Origin: Ophthalmolycus amberensis
Taxonomy: Eukaryota > Chordata > Actinopteri > Perciformes > Zoarcidae
Assembly: GCA_024529925.1 (NCBI GenBank)
Contig: JAFEUB010001473.1
Coordinates: forward strand, 547,001 to 611,000
Direction of reading: 5' to 3'
DNA length: 64,000 bases
The position numbers were made by a program, and so were the translations under genes. A model generated the notes under the pieces. It saw only the letters and a list, made by a program, of their open reading frames with translations, had not been told where the DNA came from and did not search any database. Of the stretch, positions 11,453-32,500 are shown in pieces; positions within the stretch are counted from its first letter, which is position 1; every line of letters starts with the position of its first letter.

Positions 11453-13389
11453 GGCGCGTTCGAATCCTTCACAGTCGCTACTAGATACCTGAGCGGTTTT
11501 CATCGAGCTCCTGCTTCCATTTCTTTTTGTTTAAGATTTTACTTTTTGTTTTTAAACACTTCAGTGTCACGTTAACAGGCAGTTTTCTGCACGGCATTTG
11601 TTTTTAACTGCCAGCTTTGTCCTTTTTGTTTCCTGTTTTTGTGTAATGGTCAGTAAAAGTCACCACTAGTCTCATTTATCGCTTCTGATGTGGAGGTCAG
11701 TAGTCACTCACTGTCACTTAGGCCTGTTTGCGAGGGTTACTGCTCCATCTGTGACGGTGTTCTCAAGGTAGGCGTCGTAGTGAGGTAGGGGCTTTGTATT
11801 TGTCATGCGTTAGCGGGAGAGCTTGCAGGTTTAGGGTTCACTGGAACGGCACATCTAGTGACGGAGACGCTGTTGAGCATCTCCGGGGGACGTTTTTCAG
11901 AGCAGGTCTGAAAAACTGGACATTTAAACGGTCTGCTCATGTGGAGCATGTTCTGCTTATGCTAACAAAACCAACCTGACCTTTTTTTCTTTTTTTTAAA
12001 TTAATGGGGTAATTCCAGATTACGTCAAATCTGAGCTGAACCTGAGAGTCGAGTGTTATGCGTCTTCTAAACAGCAACTTTTCCCCAAAACTTTGTCTGC
12101 CTGCTTTCAGGCTCTGTGTGTGTGTGCGTGTTTGTGCATGTGATGTTTTTGCTTGCCAGCTCTTACGTCAGCATGCTCACGTGTCTTCTGTCAACCACCT
12201 GTTGACAGATTCAGCTTTGACTTTACTGCATTTAATCATAAACTTAATTTTTTAAGTTTTTTGTCTGCTGACAAGAATCGGTTTTTAGAAGACTAGTTAT
12301 AACTGGACGCCTTTCTCGTGGCGTAAAAAGAAGGTTCTGCAACGACGACCCATTTAAATGTTTGTAGATTTCATCTTTCCTTTCATCCTCTGTACAGATA
12401 ATATGAATCTTTGTTTAGAGATGCGTTTACCCCTCGAGCAATGAATCAAGATAAGCAAGTTATATGTAAGTATATACATAGATATGATTCTTTTTCTAAT
12501 GCAGATCACCTGAGCCTGGAGGGAAGTAATAACTTCCATCTGATACATGTGAAAACTTTAAAGTTTTCACACATCAAAGCAGACCTGAGAACTGTACCAA
12601 TGTCCCAATCCTCATAACAAATGACATCTTCTGTTTAGTTGAAGTCATAAGCACACTTTTCTGATCATGGCCTCGTCATTAGTAGCACACATACGTGGTG
12701 GGATACACAAGGCCGTACAAAACATTCGGGGCTTAGGTTTCTGTATCAGATCAACGTTCATGTAGCTACCTCTTTCCCCGAACTGATTTCTGAGATGAGC
12801 ACAAAGTACGAGCATTCATTTTTCCTTTCTGAACCGTTGCAGCACTGAAGCAATGCGACTGGGTTGAAGATGAGATTTTTCAGCCTGTGTTTGCGCGCAT
12901 GTCCTGTATCTCCAATGATTAATGCATGTGTTGGGTCTCCTATGTTACCGGAAAATGTCAACATCACAGGTGATCTGAAGATGTAATGCAATACTGTCGC
13001 GATGACTAATATAGATGTTGGATTGATCTGTTCTAGGCTTGGTTTCCCAGAAACAACTTAAATCAATTTCTGCTGCGGTCACACAGACAGCCTCTACACT
13101 TGTGGGTGTAAATCTGATTTCTAAGATTGGGAGAAATAACTCAAAAGGTGTTCACAACTCCAGCCGTGATTTTGGTGCCAAGCTACTTTTGGGAACCCTC
13201 GCCTCGATTCTTGTGGAATCAGTGCGAGCGTCTCAGTCAGAGCATGCCCACGAGTTGAGTGGCGAGGCCACTAACAGCCACTACTGCTAGATACAAATGT
13301 AAATGTTTTAATGTTATTTTACTCTTTGGGGTTATTTTGTTTAATGTCCTGGATGTAGAGGAAGGGCAAGACAGGAAAAATGTATTAAA
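11453..13389 (+). other. pcyt1a: Probable 3' UTR of pcyt1a
   Basis: No splice-linked coding exon follows the pcyt1a stop. The first plausible poly(A) signal that would leave a separate transcript end before the ap2m1 tail is ATTAAA at 13384-13389. A UTR of about 1.9 kb is therefore inferred. Open stretches within it, such as 13039-13290 plus, look accidental. Confidence 0.4.
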
Positions 13390-13653
13390 ACATGTTGGCC
13401 AAAGCATTTCTTGACCAATTATTTTGTCTCCTGTGGTTTTATGGAACTGTTTTATGGAGGAAAAAAAAGGTGTTGAGCCAATATGTTTCTCAAATGAGTG
13501 GACAGGATGAATACTGGACTAGCTAGAGCCATGCTGTAACCAAGATCACCCCAAATCTGCTGTTCCTACAGCAGCCCCTCCCTCATTTCAGACATCAGGA
13601 AAGAAAACACACACACACACTGAGGGGAGGCGTGCTCGGTTACATAGTCAGAT

Positions 13654-14591
13654 TTTATTGGACAGAACGGTCACCAGGGCTACAAACATGACGAAGCAGA
13701 CGGTGACGAGGCAAACACCAGGGGGAGACTTCACCTCACTGCAAACACACTCCCACTGTCACAACCCCCCCAAAAGCATCTTTGAACCAAAACAGTGTGA
13801 CAGAGTTGATCTTGGTGCTTAAGAAACAGGAAGATTGGGTCACAAACTAGCTTATAGGGATGATGGTCAGACCTCTAAACTGTAACGTCCCCCTATGCTT
13901 TAACTAGCGGGAAAGAACCAATACAGTCTCCAGAAAATACAAAAAACAGCTTCGGTCATGATCAACTCCTTCTGCTTTACAACTACCCAGAAGAGACTTT
14001 CAGTCGGAACGTTTGAGTTCACAACACAGAATCAGACATCTCAATTTGAAAGGGGTAGACTCTACCGAGACACAAGTTCATTCACAAGAACAATATCGGG
14101 ATTCAGTTAAACCACAACAGCTACAAATCATCTTACAAGGGATTACCTCTCGGACTTGTGGGACTTCTAAAGTAACTGGCGAGTAGATAGTGGAATAATA
14201 ACACTTAAACACGAGAGAGCGTCTCCAGTCCTCTCCCCCTGGTCCCCATCTGCCTCACTCGTCTCTTTTCTTTCAGACACCAGTTGGTTTACAGGTTTAC
14301 TCATCACTACGAGATATATACGATACAATGGTTCACATTTTGCATATATCTGTGCATCATATCATATTTACTTCTTTTTTTTAAATTTATTTTTAAACGA
14401 TGTAATTCAATCTCCAACACTTAGTTAGGGAGGGGTGAGGGTGGAGATGGTTGGGGGGGGGGGGGGTGTATGAGATAAGCTATAAGGATTGAGAGACAAA
14501 GTAGGGGGCGGGGCAGGAGAAGAAAAAACGAATGTTAACAGGATCGACGGGAGGAAAAGTGGTCACTGCGCTGCCTGGAGCGGGCGGAACT
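13654..14591 (-). terminator. ap2m1: ap2m1 3' UTR with poly(A) signal at 13654-13659
   Basis: Plus-strand TTTATT at 13654-13659 reads AATAAA on the minus strand, about 0.93 kb downstream of the ap2m1 stop codon. It lies only about 265 nt from the inferred pcyt1a poly(A) signal, so the two genes converge closely. A run of 14 G occurs at 14453-14466 within the UTR. Confidence 0.5.
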
Positions 14592-21761
<7,170 letters not shown>

Positions 21762-23186
21762 TCAGTCCCAGCTGGCCATGGTGAAAACAAACCCCGCCTG
21801 AGAAGAGCACGAGATAGCAGGAAGGAAACAGGGAAAGCAAAAAGGGGTGATAGAGAAGTGAAGGCAGCGACCAACAGCACAGGGAAGCGCTTGTCCTTCA
21901 CATCCGCTTTCTCCGATTTGTCCTTCACATCCGCTTTCTCCGACTCTTTCTCACACACACACACACCACTCTATTGCCAATTGAATATACCCTGCAGCTG
22001 CCCCCACTGTGGTGACTCGTTTTTGTTACGTGCATGTGCATACACACAGAAAAATCACTCCAATACAGGCTTAAGAGACTCCACTACCACTACCACCACC
22101 ACAGTCAAAGCCTGGTTTCCTTCCATAGTAAGATTAGCAGCAGATTAGCAGCTACCAGGTTGAAGCAGCACACCATCAAGTAGCCAGCTACAAATCTGTT
22201 CTTGCTGGGTTGCACTTTACTACGAGGTGCAGCCTGGATCTGGTTAGACTAAAGCATGAAATCTAAAGACCGCACAATTCATTTATAGGCGGTGCAGTTG
22301 TCTTAGACAAACAAATCATAGCAATTTCCTCTCATTCAAGAATGAAGCTTCTGCAAACCAGGGGATGAAGGACGTGCTTGAAATTCCTCGAAGACAGAGG
22401 CCAGACAACTCGAATACACGCGGTGCCCAGAGGAAGTGTACCACACAAGCATATGTCCAAGAGCAGTAAAACAATTTATCCGGGTCGTGACCGAATACAC
22501 CGTGCACAAGACCGGAGCTAGTTAAATCGCCCTTTTATTGGCCGAAGTCAAGATGTCTGCTCACTCGGGCCATGTCATAACGTTCATACATTTTTCATAT
22601 TTTCCTTAATTGTTCCTCGACTGGTTAATAACATGTTGGCTTGAAATACTTTTAAGAAGGACCGTTAGTGGCGATAACATTGATGGAGGCTCGACCTTCA
22701 GCTAAGATCAGAGTGATGGAGAATAGACCGAGTGAGAGGTAGCTAGCTAATTTAGCAGGTTAGCTGACGGCGATGTTCAGCCAACGAACGTCGAGTCGTG
22801 CGAGATGTTAAACGAACTTCCGGAGAAAATAAAAAGCAAACCGTTTGACATCCATTTAACATGCAACACTTACGTTATTAACTATCGACAACTTACACAT
22901 TTAAAATTAGAGCACGGACTGTCCCCAATAACATCAAATCGTTTATAAAGTGCAGAAATTACAAACTGTATGCTTTTATTTTTTAGGAGAAAACCCGCCT
23001 CTAGTTCGTGATACAACGTTCCGCTGCTAGCTTGACGTTAGCTGACGCAGCGGCAGCTAACGTTGCTAATGCTAGCATCGCCCCCCGATTGTAACAGTTT
23101 TCGCCGGCTTTCCGAAACGTTTATCGGGATACATTTGATCATTTCTGACGAGAAACATGTACTCGTCTCGACCTTGGTGAACTTAC

Positions 23187-23420
23187 CCTAGTTCTCTCGC
23201 GAACGCCACCAGTGTGATGCTCACTGGCCTCAGGTATAGCTTTATAGCAAGATCCAGTCGGTTCCCGGTTCACACACCCGCTAATTCCGCTCCTTCCCCC
23301 TCTTCCTCTGGTAGCTGTCAGCTGACCCGCCGTCCTTACGCACAGCCGTTCCGCTGTGACAGGAAAAGGCGCGGCTGGAGCGATGTGTAAACCGCACCCA
23401 GGCCATGTTATGATAAGCAG
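23187..23420 (-). promoter_or_regulatory. ap2m1: Probable ap2m1 promoter and non-coding first exon
   Basis: A CpG-rich stretch on the minus strand ends with a good donor, ACTAGG|GTAAGT, at 23187/23186, next to a CTCTCGCGAACG word resembling the TCTCGCGAGA core element of housekeeping promoters. GCTAGC/GTTAGC words lie just inside the following intron (22740-23090). The ap2m1 coding start is preceded by only a few dozen bases before a possible acceptor, so an upstream exon is expected. The exact start site is not defined. Confidence 0.5.
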
Positions 23421-24998
23421 TAAAGCCAACGAGTCAATTATTTATTTTATGGTAGTTCATTAACGGTTATGTTTGTGATAATTAACGTTGTACAGGGCAA
23501 GCACGGTGGGATAGTCCCTTTTATAAAATTGACCGGTGGGCATGTTGGCATGTATTCAACTTGCTTAGTTAAATGTTCTTGAGTAACACAGCGGTGTATT
23601 CCTCTTTAGCTCATCGGACAGCTGCTCTTTGACTCCCACCTTCACTGAATGGAATTAGGAAATAGGAATTTATTTTTCTTTTAAGCAAATGGTTGTGTGG
23701 CTGGTCTTTTTTTTTTATTCTGCCATCCAGAGTCCATCTGATCCAACTCTACTTTTTTTGTCCAAGTTTAATCAAACTACCTCTCTACAAGAGTCTCCCC
23801 CAGAACCACAGGGAACATTTTTGCATAAGGTCATTCAGTTGTGAAGCAAATCTAAATGAACACAGGCTGATCTCTTGCACACACACACATCTGTGCAGCA
23901 GATTGCCTAACCTTCACATTCCTAATCTTGGACAGTCTGAATTCCACTGCCTTTGAATGCAAACATGACCCCACGGACCATGAAAAAACAAACAGAAAGA
24001 AATAAACCCGAAATTGCTAATTATGGCTTCACAAACACATGTACACACTCAAATAAAAACACAACACACAGCAGCAAAGTTAAGTCATAAAACTATATTT
24101 ATAAATAAAAAGACATTTTTTCTTTGATAAAAGAGTAGTGTGAAAGACATGGTAAGAATTTGTTTCCCCACTATACATTATCACAAGACAGAGTCTGAAA
24201 ATGCTCTGGTTAACAGATGAAAATGCAGTTACGCAGTGTAAAAATGACTCTTGAAGCTGGATGCTCCTGTTTAGCGTTTAAAAATTAAACTAGTTGTGAC
24301 CAACTACATAATATAATAAATGAAATGCATTCTTACAGTAAGAAGGACCGTCTCTCTCTCTTGCACTACATACACATGTTTCCATTTCTTTCTCTCTTAA
24401 GTCAAGCAAACATTTAAAAAGTCTGAATAAGGTTAACAGTTAGTGTTCATTTCGGGTTATTATGTTTTTCTTGTTAAGAGGTCAGTGAGTTGGAATTGAA
24501 AGAACAGAAGGAAGGAAAGAGGCTTCTTGCTCTCAGTTTTGATGTGAACAGCGGAGGGGGAGGACAGAGAGTATTAAGATAAGGGAGGTAGAGCGAAGAG
24601 AAGAACAAATGAAAAACACCGTGTAGAAACATGCGGCGTCATCTTCCTCCAGTTGTCGGTTTACACCGTCTCACTCCCTCTCTTTGCTCTTAGTCCTTAC
24701 GCAAACTCTGCCCCACTGAGGAGCGGAAACCGAGAAAGGCGCTTTGGTTCCACCTTGAGCGGGGGGGGGGGTTTCTTCACTGAAGAAAGTATGGCCACTA
24801 GTACTACGAGGAAGAAAAGCACAAAGAAGGAGGAACATTTTCTCTCAACAGACACAACAGTTCCATTTCTGCTTTTAGGAGAGTGGAATCATGGCCTTGG
24901 TTGTTTTTTTGCAATCTTCCCTCCCCCGTATCCTGTCATGCTGTCCTTCTCAGATAAAGCCCCATCTGCTACTTTGTTATTGGCCTAAGACACCAGTG
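23421..24998. other. Region between the ap2m1 promoter and the dvl3 stop, including the dvl3 3' UTR
   Basis: No coding exon is seen. The part adjoining the dvl3 stop (from about 24100 upward) is presumed to be dvl3 3' UTR. Candidate minus-strand AATAAA signals exist at 23441-23446 and near 23669, and I cannot choose between them. Confidence 0.4.
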
Positions 24999-27900
24999 TT
25001 ACATCACATCGACAAAGAATTCCCCGGCATTGCCCACCGCCATGCGCAGAGACTTGCGTGAGGCGGTGAGCTCGGGGGGCACAGAGGTGAGCTCTCTGCC
25101 CGGTGGGGCGCCAGGTGCGGCGGTCGACAGTGGGGGCTGGGGGGGTAGGCCGGGGGGCCCGTAGACGAGCCCCGGAGCATAGGCTATTGAGTGGGAGTTG
25201 GCACTGCGGTGGCTGACAGAGCTACGGATGCTTCGTTCACTAGGGGGAGCCACCGAGCGCTCACTTGGAGCTCGGTGGCTCCTGACCTCGGTTTCGCTGC
25301 CACTGCCGCCGGACTTCCGCCCCTCGTTTTTACTGCAGTTGGAGCCGCTGCTTCCTGTGGACAGAGTAGAAGATGCGATTATTATCCAAGCGTAAAACAC
25401 ACACAAACACCACGTTTCGTTAATTCAATCTGAGTGACCTATTTGAGCCACTCACTCCCATCTGGGTGCCAGTGAAGTGACGCAGGCAGGCGTGACCCAG
25501 TTTGTGGGAGACTCTCAGGAGAGCTGCATGACTAATGCAGACATGCGAACGGAGCATCCACTGCCTTTCACAGGCCAGACAGCGCAGCCATTACTGAAGG
25601 CAATTACATGTTTTCATTTTATTACCACAAACAGGCTGCTCGCTTTAGAGGAGTGTTCTTCAGACTGACGGATTCAAAACCAGAACTGCTTCCACGCTTA
25701 AAGGAACATTCTGATATTTAGATTTTGTATTTATACTTGTTGCCAAAGACAGATGAAAAGGTACATGTTATTTCTCTGTGTCTTTTAGACGGGACTAGCT
25801 GAGCACCAACTGTGATGGCTAGAGAATAAAAAGCAATAAAATAACCGTATAGCAACTCCAAAATCCACGTTGTATCTTGTAACCTGGTTAACTATTAGCA
25901 GTACATTCAATGTTCGTGTGCAACCAAAAAAAATGAGGACAGGACATCTAAGATGTGTTTGCAGAAAGTGGGTCCAGCTGCTGTTGGTCAGTAAATATAT
26001 TCATTGCGTAAGCAAACTGTTCCTAAAACCACAACGTCTGGTTTTCTATTTCTACACATGTTAAATACACAAAACAAACAAGTAAACCCGGCAGCTTCGG
26101 AGCTGTTGGGTGGAATGTTTTTCACTCTTCAAATGACGAAGTTATTCCCTTCATGCCTTTGAAGTAAGCTAATCGAAACATGCACTGGGCCTAGAGCTGG
26201 AAAGAAAGTGCGGCGATCAAATTTATGTTGATTTTCCTTTTTGGATAAGACCAGATGTTGAACACAGCAAAATGTTTAAGGTTAAATTTGCACCATAACA
26301 AGAAATGCAGCGGTAGCTAGCATGAATTCATGTCAGTTACAGACTGTAACATCTTTTTACTGTTTCTGTGTTTGCCTCCGGTGAGCTCTGCCGGAAGCGT
26401 CATACTTAAGATGTGCTTTGGCAACATGGTGTTTGCAGCATACACATGGATGATGGAGAAGATGAATCCTGTAGTTGTCCACCAATACCCCAGAGTCAGT
26501 ATGTTCTAACGGCACTCACCGCTGTGCTGGCTTCCTGCACTGCCAGCGCCTGGTCCACCATGGAAGGGCTGTTGCATGTCGTATGGGTGTAGAATGGGGA
26601 ACTGGTAGGGCATAGTCATGGGCCAGGGCGCTGCCCCGGGGTGAGGCAGAGGGGGGAGAGTGTCCTGGTCTGAGGCGCCCCCGCTGGAACCATCGTGTTC
26701 ATGGAGAGACAGATGGGTCATGTCTGAGAGAGAGAAAGAAGGACGGGTTTAGACTTCCATAGTACCACCCCACCTAGAGATGGAGACTTGCTTTTAATGA
26801 CAACACTCAAAGCAGATCTGAGCATCCACTTACTGCCGCAGAGGTCTCCAAAGACGTAGTAGCACTGTTCAGAGAAGGTGATCTTGTTGACGGTGTGCCG
26901 GATGTAGCTGGCCTTCAGCAGGTTGCTGGCGTATTTACGGGCTTCTCGGCGATCTGAGAACCCTTCCACGTGATGGAAGAGCCAGTCCACCACATCAGAA
27001 CCTGAGGACACAAAGACACACACTTTAGGCACAGCTCATCACATTCAATGACTATTTAAGGATATAGAATGATATCCAAGATGATTTGAATCATCTATAT
27101 TTATGTGACATTTATCTGTCCACAGGTGCTTTTGGACTGTTTTAGTCACTACTAAAGACACTACTGCTGTGACATGCAACTTGGAGCAATAAAATGAGAG
27201 GTTTTCACTGAGACACTCTGTGATCACGCCCTCTGCTTTGACAGACATACCGATAAAGGCATTCGCGATGGTGATCTTGAGCCACATCCTGTCCCGCACC
27301 TCCAGACCTGACTCTGGGCAGGCCATGGCCTTCGCAACCGTTGCCATGTCGCTGTGGATGGACAGGTGGAAGTCATCGAATCCTGGGAAAGATCAGAAGA
27401 CACGTTATCACGGGAGCTCAACCACATCCTCCTGTCAGAGTTGGTTGTTTAACACCACTGAACCTGCTTTGAATCAAAACCGCTGGTGTATTTGTTGTGT
27501 TTCCTACTAAATCAACGAGAGCACAGCTGCGTGCCGTTACTGTATCGCTGACGATTCCAAAAAATCAGTTTTTTTGAATTTGCCTGAGTTAATATTTGGT
27601 TTCCTGTGGTCTGGACTGTAATGCGACAGATCATGAATCAGACTGAGGAGGCTGGATCTTTGTTTGAATTGGACTACAACTGAACTGGTCTTCACAAAAC
27701 CGCAATAAAAGCCTGATCATAATGAATGAAATGTCCTCCGTAGAACACGATCACATCGTAACATATCATCTCAGGGAGCTTAGAAGAGAAGAGAAGAAAT
27801 GTTTGTTAATTACCTTTTGGTTTCCCTCAACCTGTTTAATCTATCGCCACTTCAATCAGTGATTTCATTTATTTCCCAGAATGCCTTGTGACCACCCCCA

Positions 27901-29492
27901 ATAAAAGGGGTACGATCATCTTCTCTTGTGAGTACTGTACATATGACAGTTTGATACTTGTAGATTTACATTTTTCAGTTTTTAATAAGTTGTTAACAGG
28001 CAAAAGTAAATGATGGCAACAACTGAACTGATATTTTAGATTGCAGATTTTTTTTTTGTCTCCAATAAAACATCACTGTTGCTGCACTTTAAATAACTTC
28101 TGGCACCAATACAGTTGTCCCATTATGCAGAGTGTATGAAAAATGCACCAGTAAACCAGAAACTGTAGCCAGAAATAAACAAACATGTGATCACTTGGGG
28201 GGGAGGGGGGGGGGGGGGAATCTCCAGAAATGTGAATCATATCAATTTGGTCAAGAAAGTGTGTCAAGAGAGGAACGCTGTTTCTCCTGAGAGAAAAGAG
28301 GAACCCCCCCCCCCCCCCCCCCCCCCCCCCGTTCTTCCAAAGATTACAGGGAAGATGAAAGTCGTGAGTTATGGCTCAGTTTTGACAAGAGTTATTGAGC
28401 AGATGGAAGCTGTGAGGCTGTGCACAGTAAAAGCTGGAACGGAGAGTAGTCGCAGGAATGCAGTGAGAGGGCAGGGCCACGCTTAACACAGATTTACTAA
28501 CACGTCTGAGGAAGATACTGATACATCTGCACTTTATGGAGGACAGAGGGTGGGGGCTCCAGAATGAGAGCAGAATGATCATAAAGTAAAATCCAGAGTA
28601 TCAACAATCCTGGAGGACTTAATGCCTCCGATCAAAGTAGGTTGAATAGTCAACTGTATCTAACAAAAAGCCAAGAGAAAACACAATAGAATGTTTTTTT
28701 AAAAGGCAGAATATGTGCATTGCAACTTCAAAAACTGTGATTAAGAGTTATGATGGGATGTAAGTTGTTTTGACTAAAAGCGCCGTGATAAGAAGCAATA
28801 ACAGGCAGCTGCAGCGGGTGACGAGACTCACGTTCAGTCTCGGGGATGGAGCTGCTGATGGAGGAGCTGGTGGAGGTGACGGTGCTCATAGAAGGGCTCA
28901 TGCCATACGCAGGGTAGACCCCGGTCATGGCCGCCGTGTGGGACACCCACGCAGCTGGGTCAATGGGCCGGATTGGCTCGCCTGTTGAATTAAAGGTCGG
29001 ATAAGCAGTTTGCATGTATTCATTTACTGAAATGAAAAGGACAAAAGGGAATAAGAGGAGACAAACACTCACTTCTGGGCAGAGCAAAGCAACTCCGAGG
29101 GTTTGGGTCCCAGCACTTGGCCACGGTCAGAGTAATGGGACTGCTCAAAAAAAGCACAGACACAAAGAATGGTCTCAGCTTCAACTTTACTAGCATTCAG
29201 TCATGTTTTGCATCTTCTGTGTATACTCTGTGTGCCATACGCTTGCATCATGTGTGCCAGTTCGCTGCTCACCCTGGTTTGTGCACGATGTCCCTCAGTA
29301 CTCGAACCGCATCGTCATTGCTCATGTTCTCGAAGTTTATGTCGTTCACCTACGGCGATAAAAAAAAAGACAGAAAGACAATCTCTCAAAGGTTGTAAAC
29401 ATACATCTGTAACATCATAATGTGAACAAAGACTGATGGGAAAAGAGGAATACTAACACATGCAGTATGTAATGACAATAATGACACCGAGG

Positions 29493-29545
<53 letters not shown>

Positions 29546-32500
29546 TCCTGGTCCAAGTCCCAGGCATGCACAGACACACACCTGTCGCTCTCTCTTTGTC
29601 TTTCACACACGCATACAGACACACACCTGCAACAGCATGTCCCCGGGCTCTATACGTCCGTCTGCAGCCACAGCTCCTCCCTTCATGATAGAGCCAATGT
29701 AGATCCCTCCATCTCCCCTCTCATTACTCTGACCCACAATACTGATGCCCAGAAAGTTGTACTTCTCTGTGAAGAGGAGAGGAACAGACAATGTGTATTC
29801 AAGAGGGAAGTGGAGGAAGTAAAGACAGGTGAGGTCATCAATATGGAAGAAATTACCTACATTTGCATATTTCCCCATCTTGTGAAAGAAATGTTTTAAC
29901 TCGGGCCAAGGGTGTGACTTTATAAAGAGGCGTTATTCTGAAGAAACGCACTCTCCATTCATCCCGACAAATCTAGTTGCATTCTGTGTGACTTACCCAT
30001 GTTGAGAGTGACAGTGATGATGTTCAGAGACATGGTGGAGTCCGTGATGCTGCTGAACGACGAAGACTGGAGAGACGAATTATGGCAATTCGGGGGAAAG
30101 ACATTAAATATGAAAAGAAGAATCAAAAGTCACAAACTAGGAGACAATTTTAACAAAGACGCCTGGGGTGAATGTGCAGTCCTGTACGTCCCAAGTGTGC
30201 CGTCTCACCCTGTCGATATTGGAGGCCTTGGGTTTCCGGCGGCGGCGGCGGTGTCGTCTCATCAGACGAGAGGAGCTCTGCTCTGTGGAGCTGCTAAATC
30301 TGAACACGAGAAAAGAAGAAAGCTAATTGTTTTAGAGACTATTCACACACACATGGAAAGGGTTGTACTATATGACCAAATATGTAGCGCTACGTGAATC
30401 AAACTAAAAGAAAACACGACACATCATAGTGTGAATAAAAAGACCTGGAGAGAAATGTTTCCCCATTTAACTGGTCTCAGCATCAAATTGAATGTTACCT
30501 ACATAAATAAAAAGCCCTTTAAAACCTGTTTCCATGATGAAAGTGGTGCTCGCCAGGAGTCAGGAACAGCTTTAACTGTTTGACGGCATCCAACCCACAT
30601 CATTTACAAGTTATATCCTGACAGATGTATGATCAGTGGCATCAATATCCAGACATTTCTTTCACATATACTGACGAAGCTGTTCTCCAGATCTGCATCA
30701 ATGGGGGGAAAAAAACATCCTGGTAGATGCCTTAAGACTGAGAACAGCAGTCTTTAAAGTGGGTTGCAGATATTTTAACGACTCCTGGAGGAGAACCCGA
30801 GGGGGGGGGGGGGGGGGGGGGTAACCACAAAAACCACCAGACAATTAGACTGTGCTAATCTCTGCCAAACCCCATCATATGTAATTGCAGACACATTGCT
30901 CGAGCCAAAAGGCTTTGTTTCCTCACTGGGAACTGAACTTAATGAACAACAAGTTGGACAGCTACACAGGACGTCTGACCTGCTGGTTGCGTCGTCATCT
31001 TCCGAGTCAAAACAGGAAGTAGACTCCAGCTCGCTGCTCATGAAGGACGAGCAGCTGTCGTATTCGGGGCCCCCGCGTCCAATCGAACGCGACGAGTAGC
31101 CGTTCTGCCTTCCACCTGCAGTGGGACAGCGTTAGGGTCAGGATGACGCATGTATACACGGCATGAAAATATACATATTCTGTTACAAAAGATAACAACT
31201 TAGCGTGTCAGTCAGGTGTGAGATTCTTCTCTTTAGGCTTATCTAACCTTGTCACCGGTTACAAAATAACTCTCTTCAAACCCTGCGTGTTCCTTATTGA
31301 TCATAGCTAATGGAAGTTCAAGTCAAAGCTTTTCATTTGTGGCAACACATTTTACTGATGCAAACCACCCCGTGCACGGTAAAACCCTTGAATTTCCCCC
31401 ACCAGATAAATGACATCGGTGAGTTGTGAGATACAATGCAGGCCAATGAGAAAAAGGAAGCGGACATCTCTCTGACCGTGGTCGTTGGTGTGTTTCCGTC
31501 GCGGCTTCTCCCGCTCTCTCCTTTGCGACACGATGGAGCCGGTCTCCGTGTCATTGTCCAGGCTGTCCCGACCACTGGCTGCTACCCCACTTCAGACAGA
31601 GACGGTGCACAGACGGCAGAGTTAGTGTTAAAAAGAGAGAATTACACTACGTCGTTATCCAGAACGTTGAGCTCATTTAACAGCCACTTAAACAAATGTT
31701 TATATTAAAATCGCTTCTTGTTATAAACACGATACAAACTGTGTTGAGTATAAAGCCTTCGCTCACTCAGTCTGGTTTCTTTTTCACTTCCATCATGTGT
31801 CTTCTACACACTTTGCTTTATTTGCAGATGAACCAGACTGAGCTTACAAATGCTAAAAACACACATTTTAGGAAACATATTTAAGAACTAACAGACTGGC
31901 AAAAGGAAGCATGAATAAGAGACACCAGTGCTCGACATTAACTTCCAGAATGAAGATAATCTAATGATACAAGAGTAGAAGAAGAAAAAGGTAGATGTTA
32001 TTTCCTCCTGGGCAGTCACAAGATGTCAGACTTTCTCAAATTTGCCGTTTCCTCCGTTACCGTTGTTGTTAGGAAACAGAGGACTCATTCACGCACAGAG
32101 CCAAACACAAAGTATGCATGGCATCTTTCTCTTTCACAAACACACACACACACAGAGTTACACAAAATCTCACTCTTGCACACAAAAAGAAATACAGCCC
32201 ACTATCTCTGAATATACTGACTGATAAGAGGGTGGTCTGGAGTCTCCGATGCCCCCGGTCCTCTCCAAAGGCGGAGCCGCCTCTGTACTGTCTGCCACGG
32301 AGCCGGCATCTGTGTGGGCCCCGTCTCCAGAGACCAACTGTCAACAGACGAGAGAGTCAGGTCAGTCAGAGGACTGAGGCAAACACTCAGGCGAAAGAAA
32401 ACACTGAAAGACAAGTGGGCAGCAGACCCACGCCGGAGCCCTGGTGTGTTTACACTACACCATGTCCAAGCACTGGGTGGTATATCGTCACTAACTACAG

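Noticed and set aside
13039..13290. 83-codon open frame downstream of pcyt1a
   Set aside because: It lies in the inferred pcyt1a 3' UTR and shows no family resemblance.
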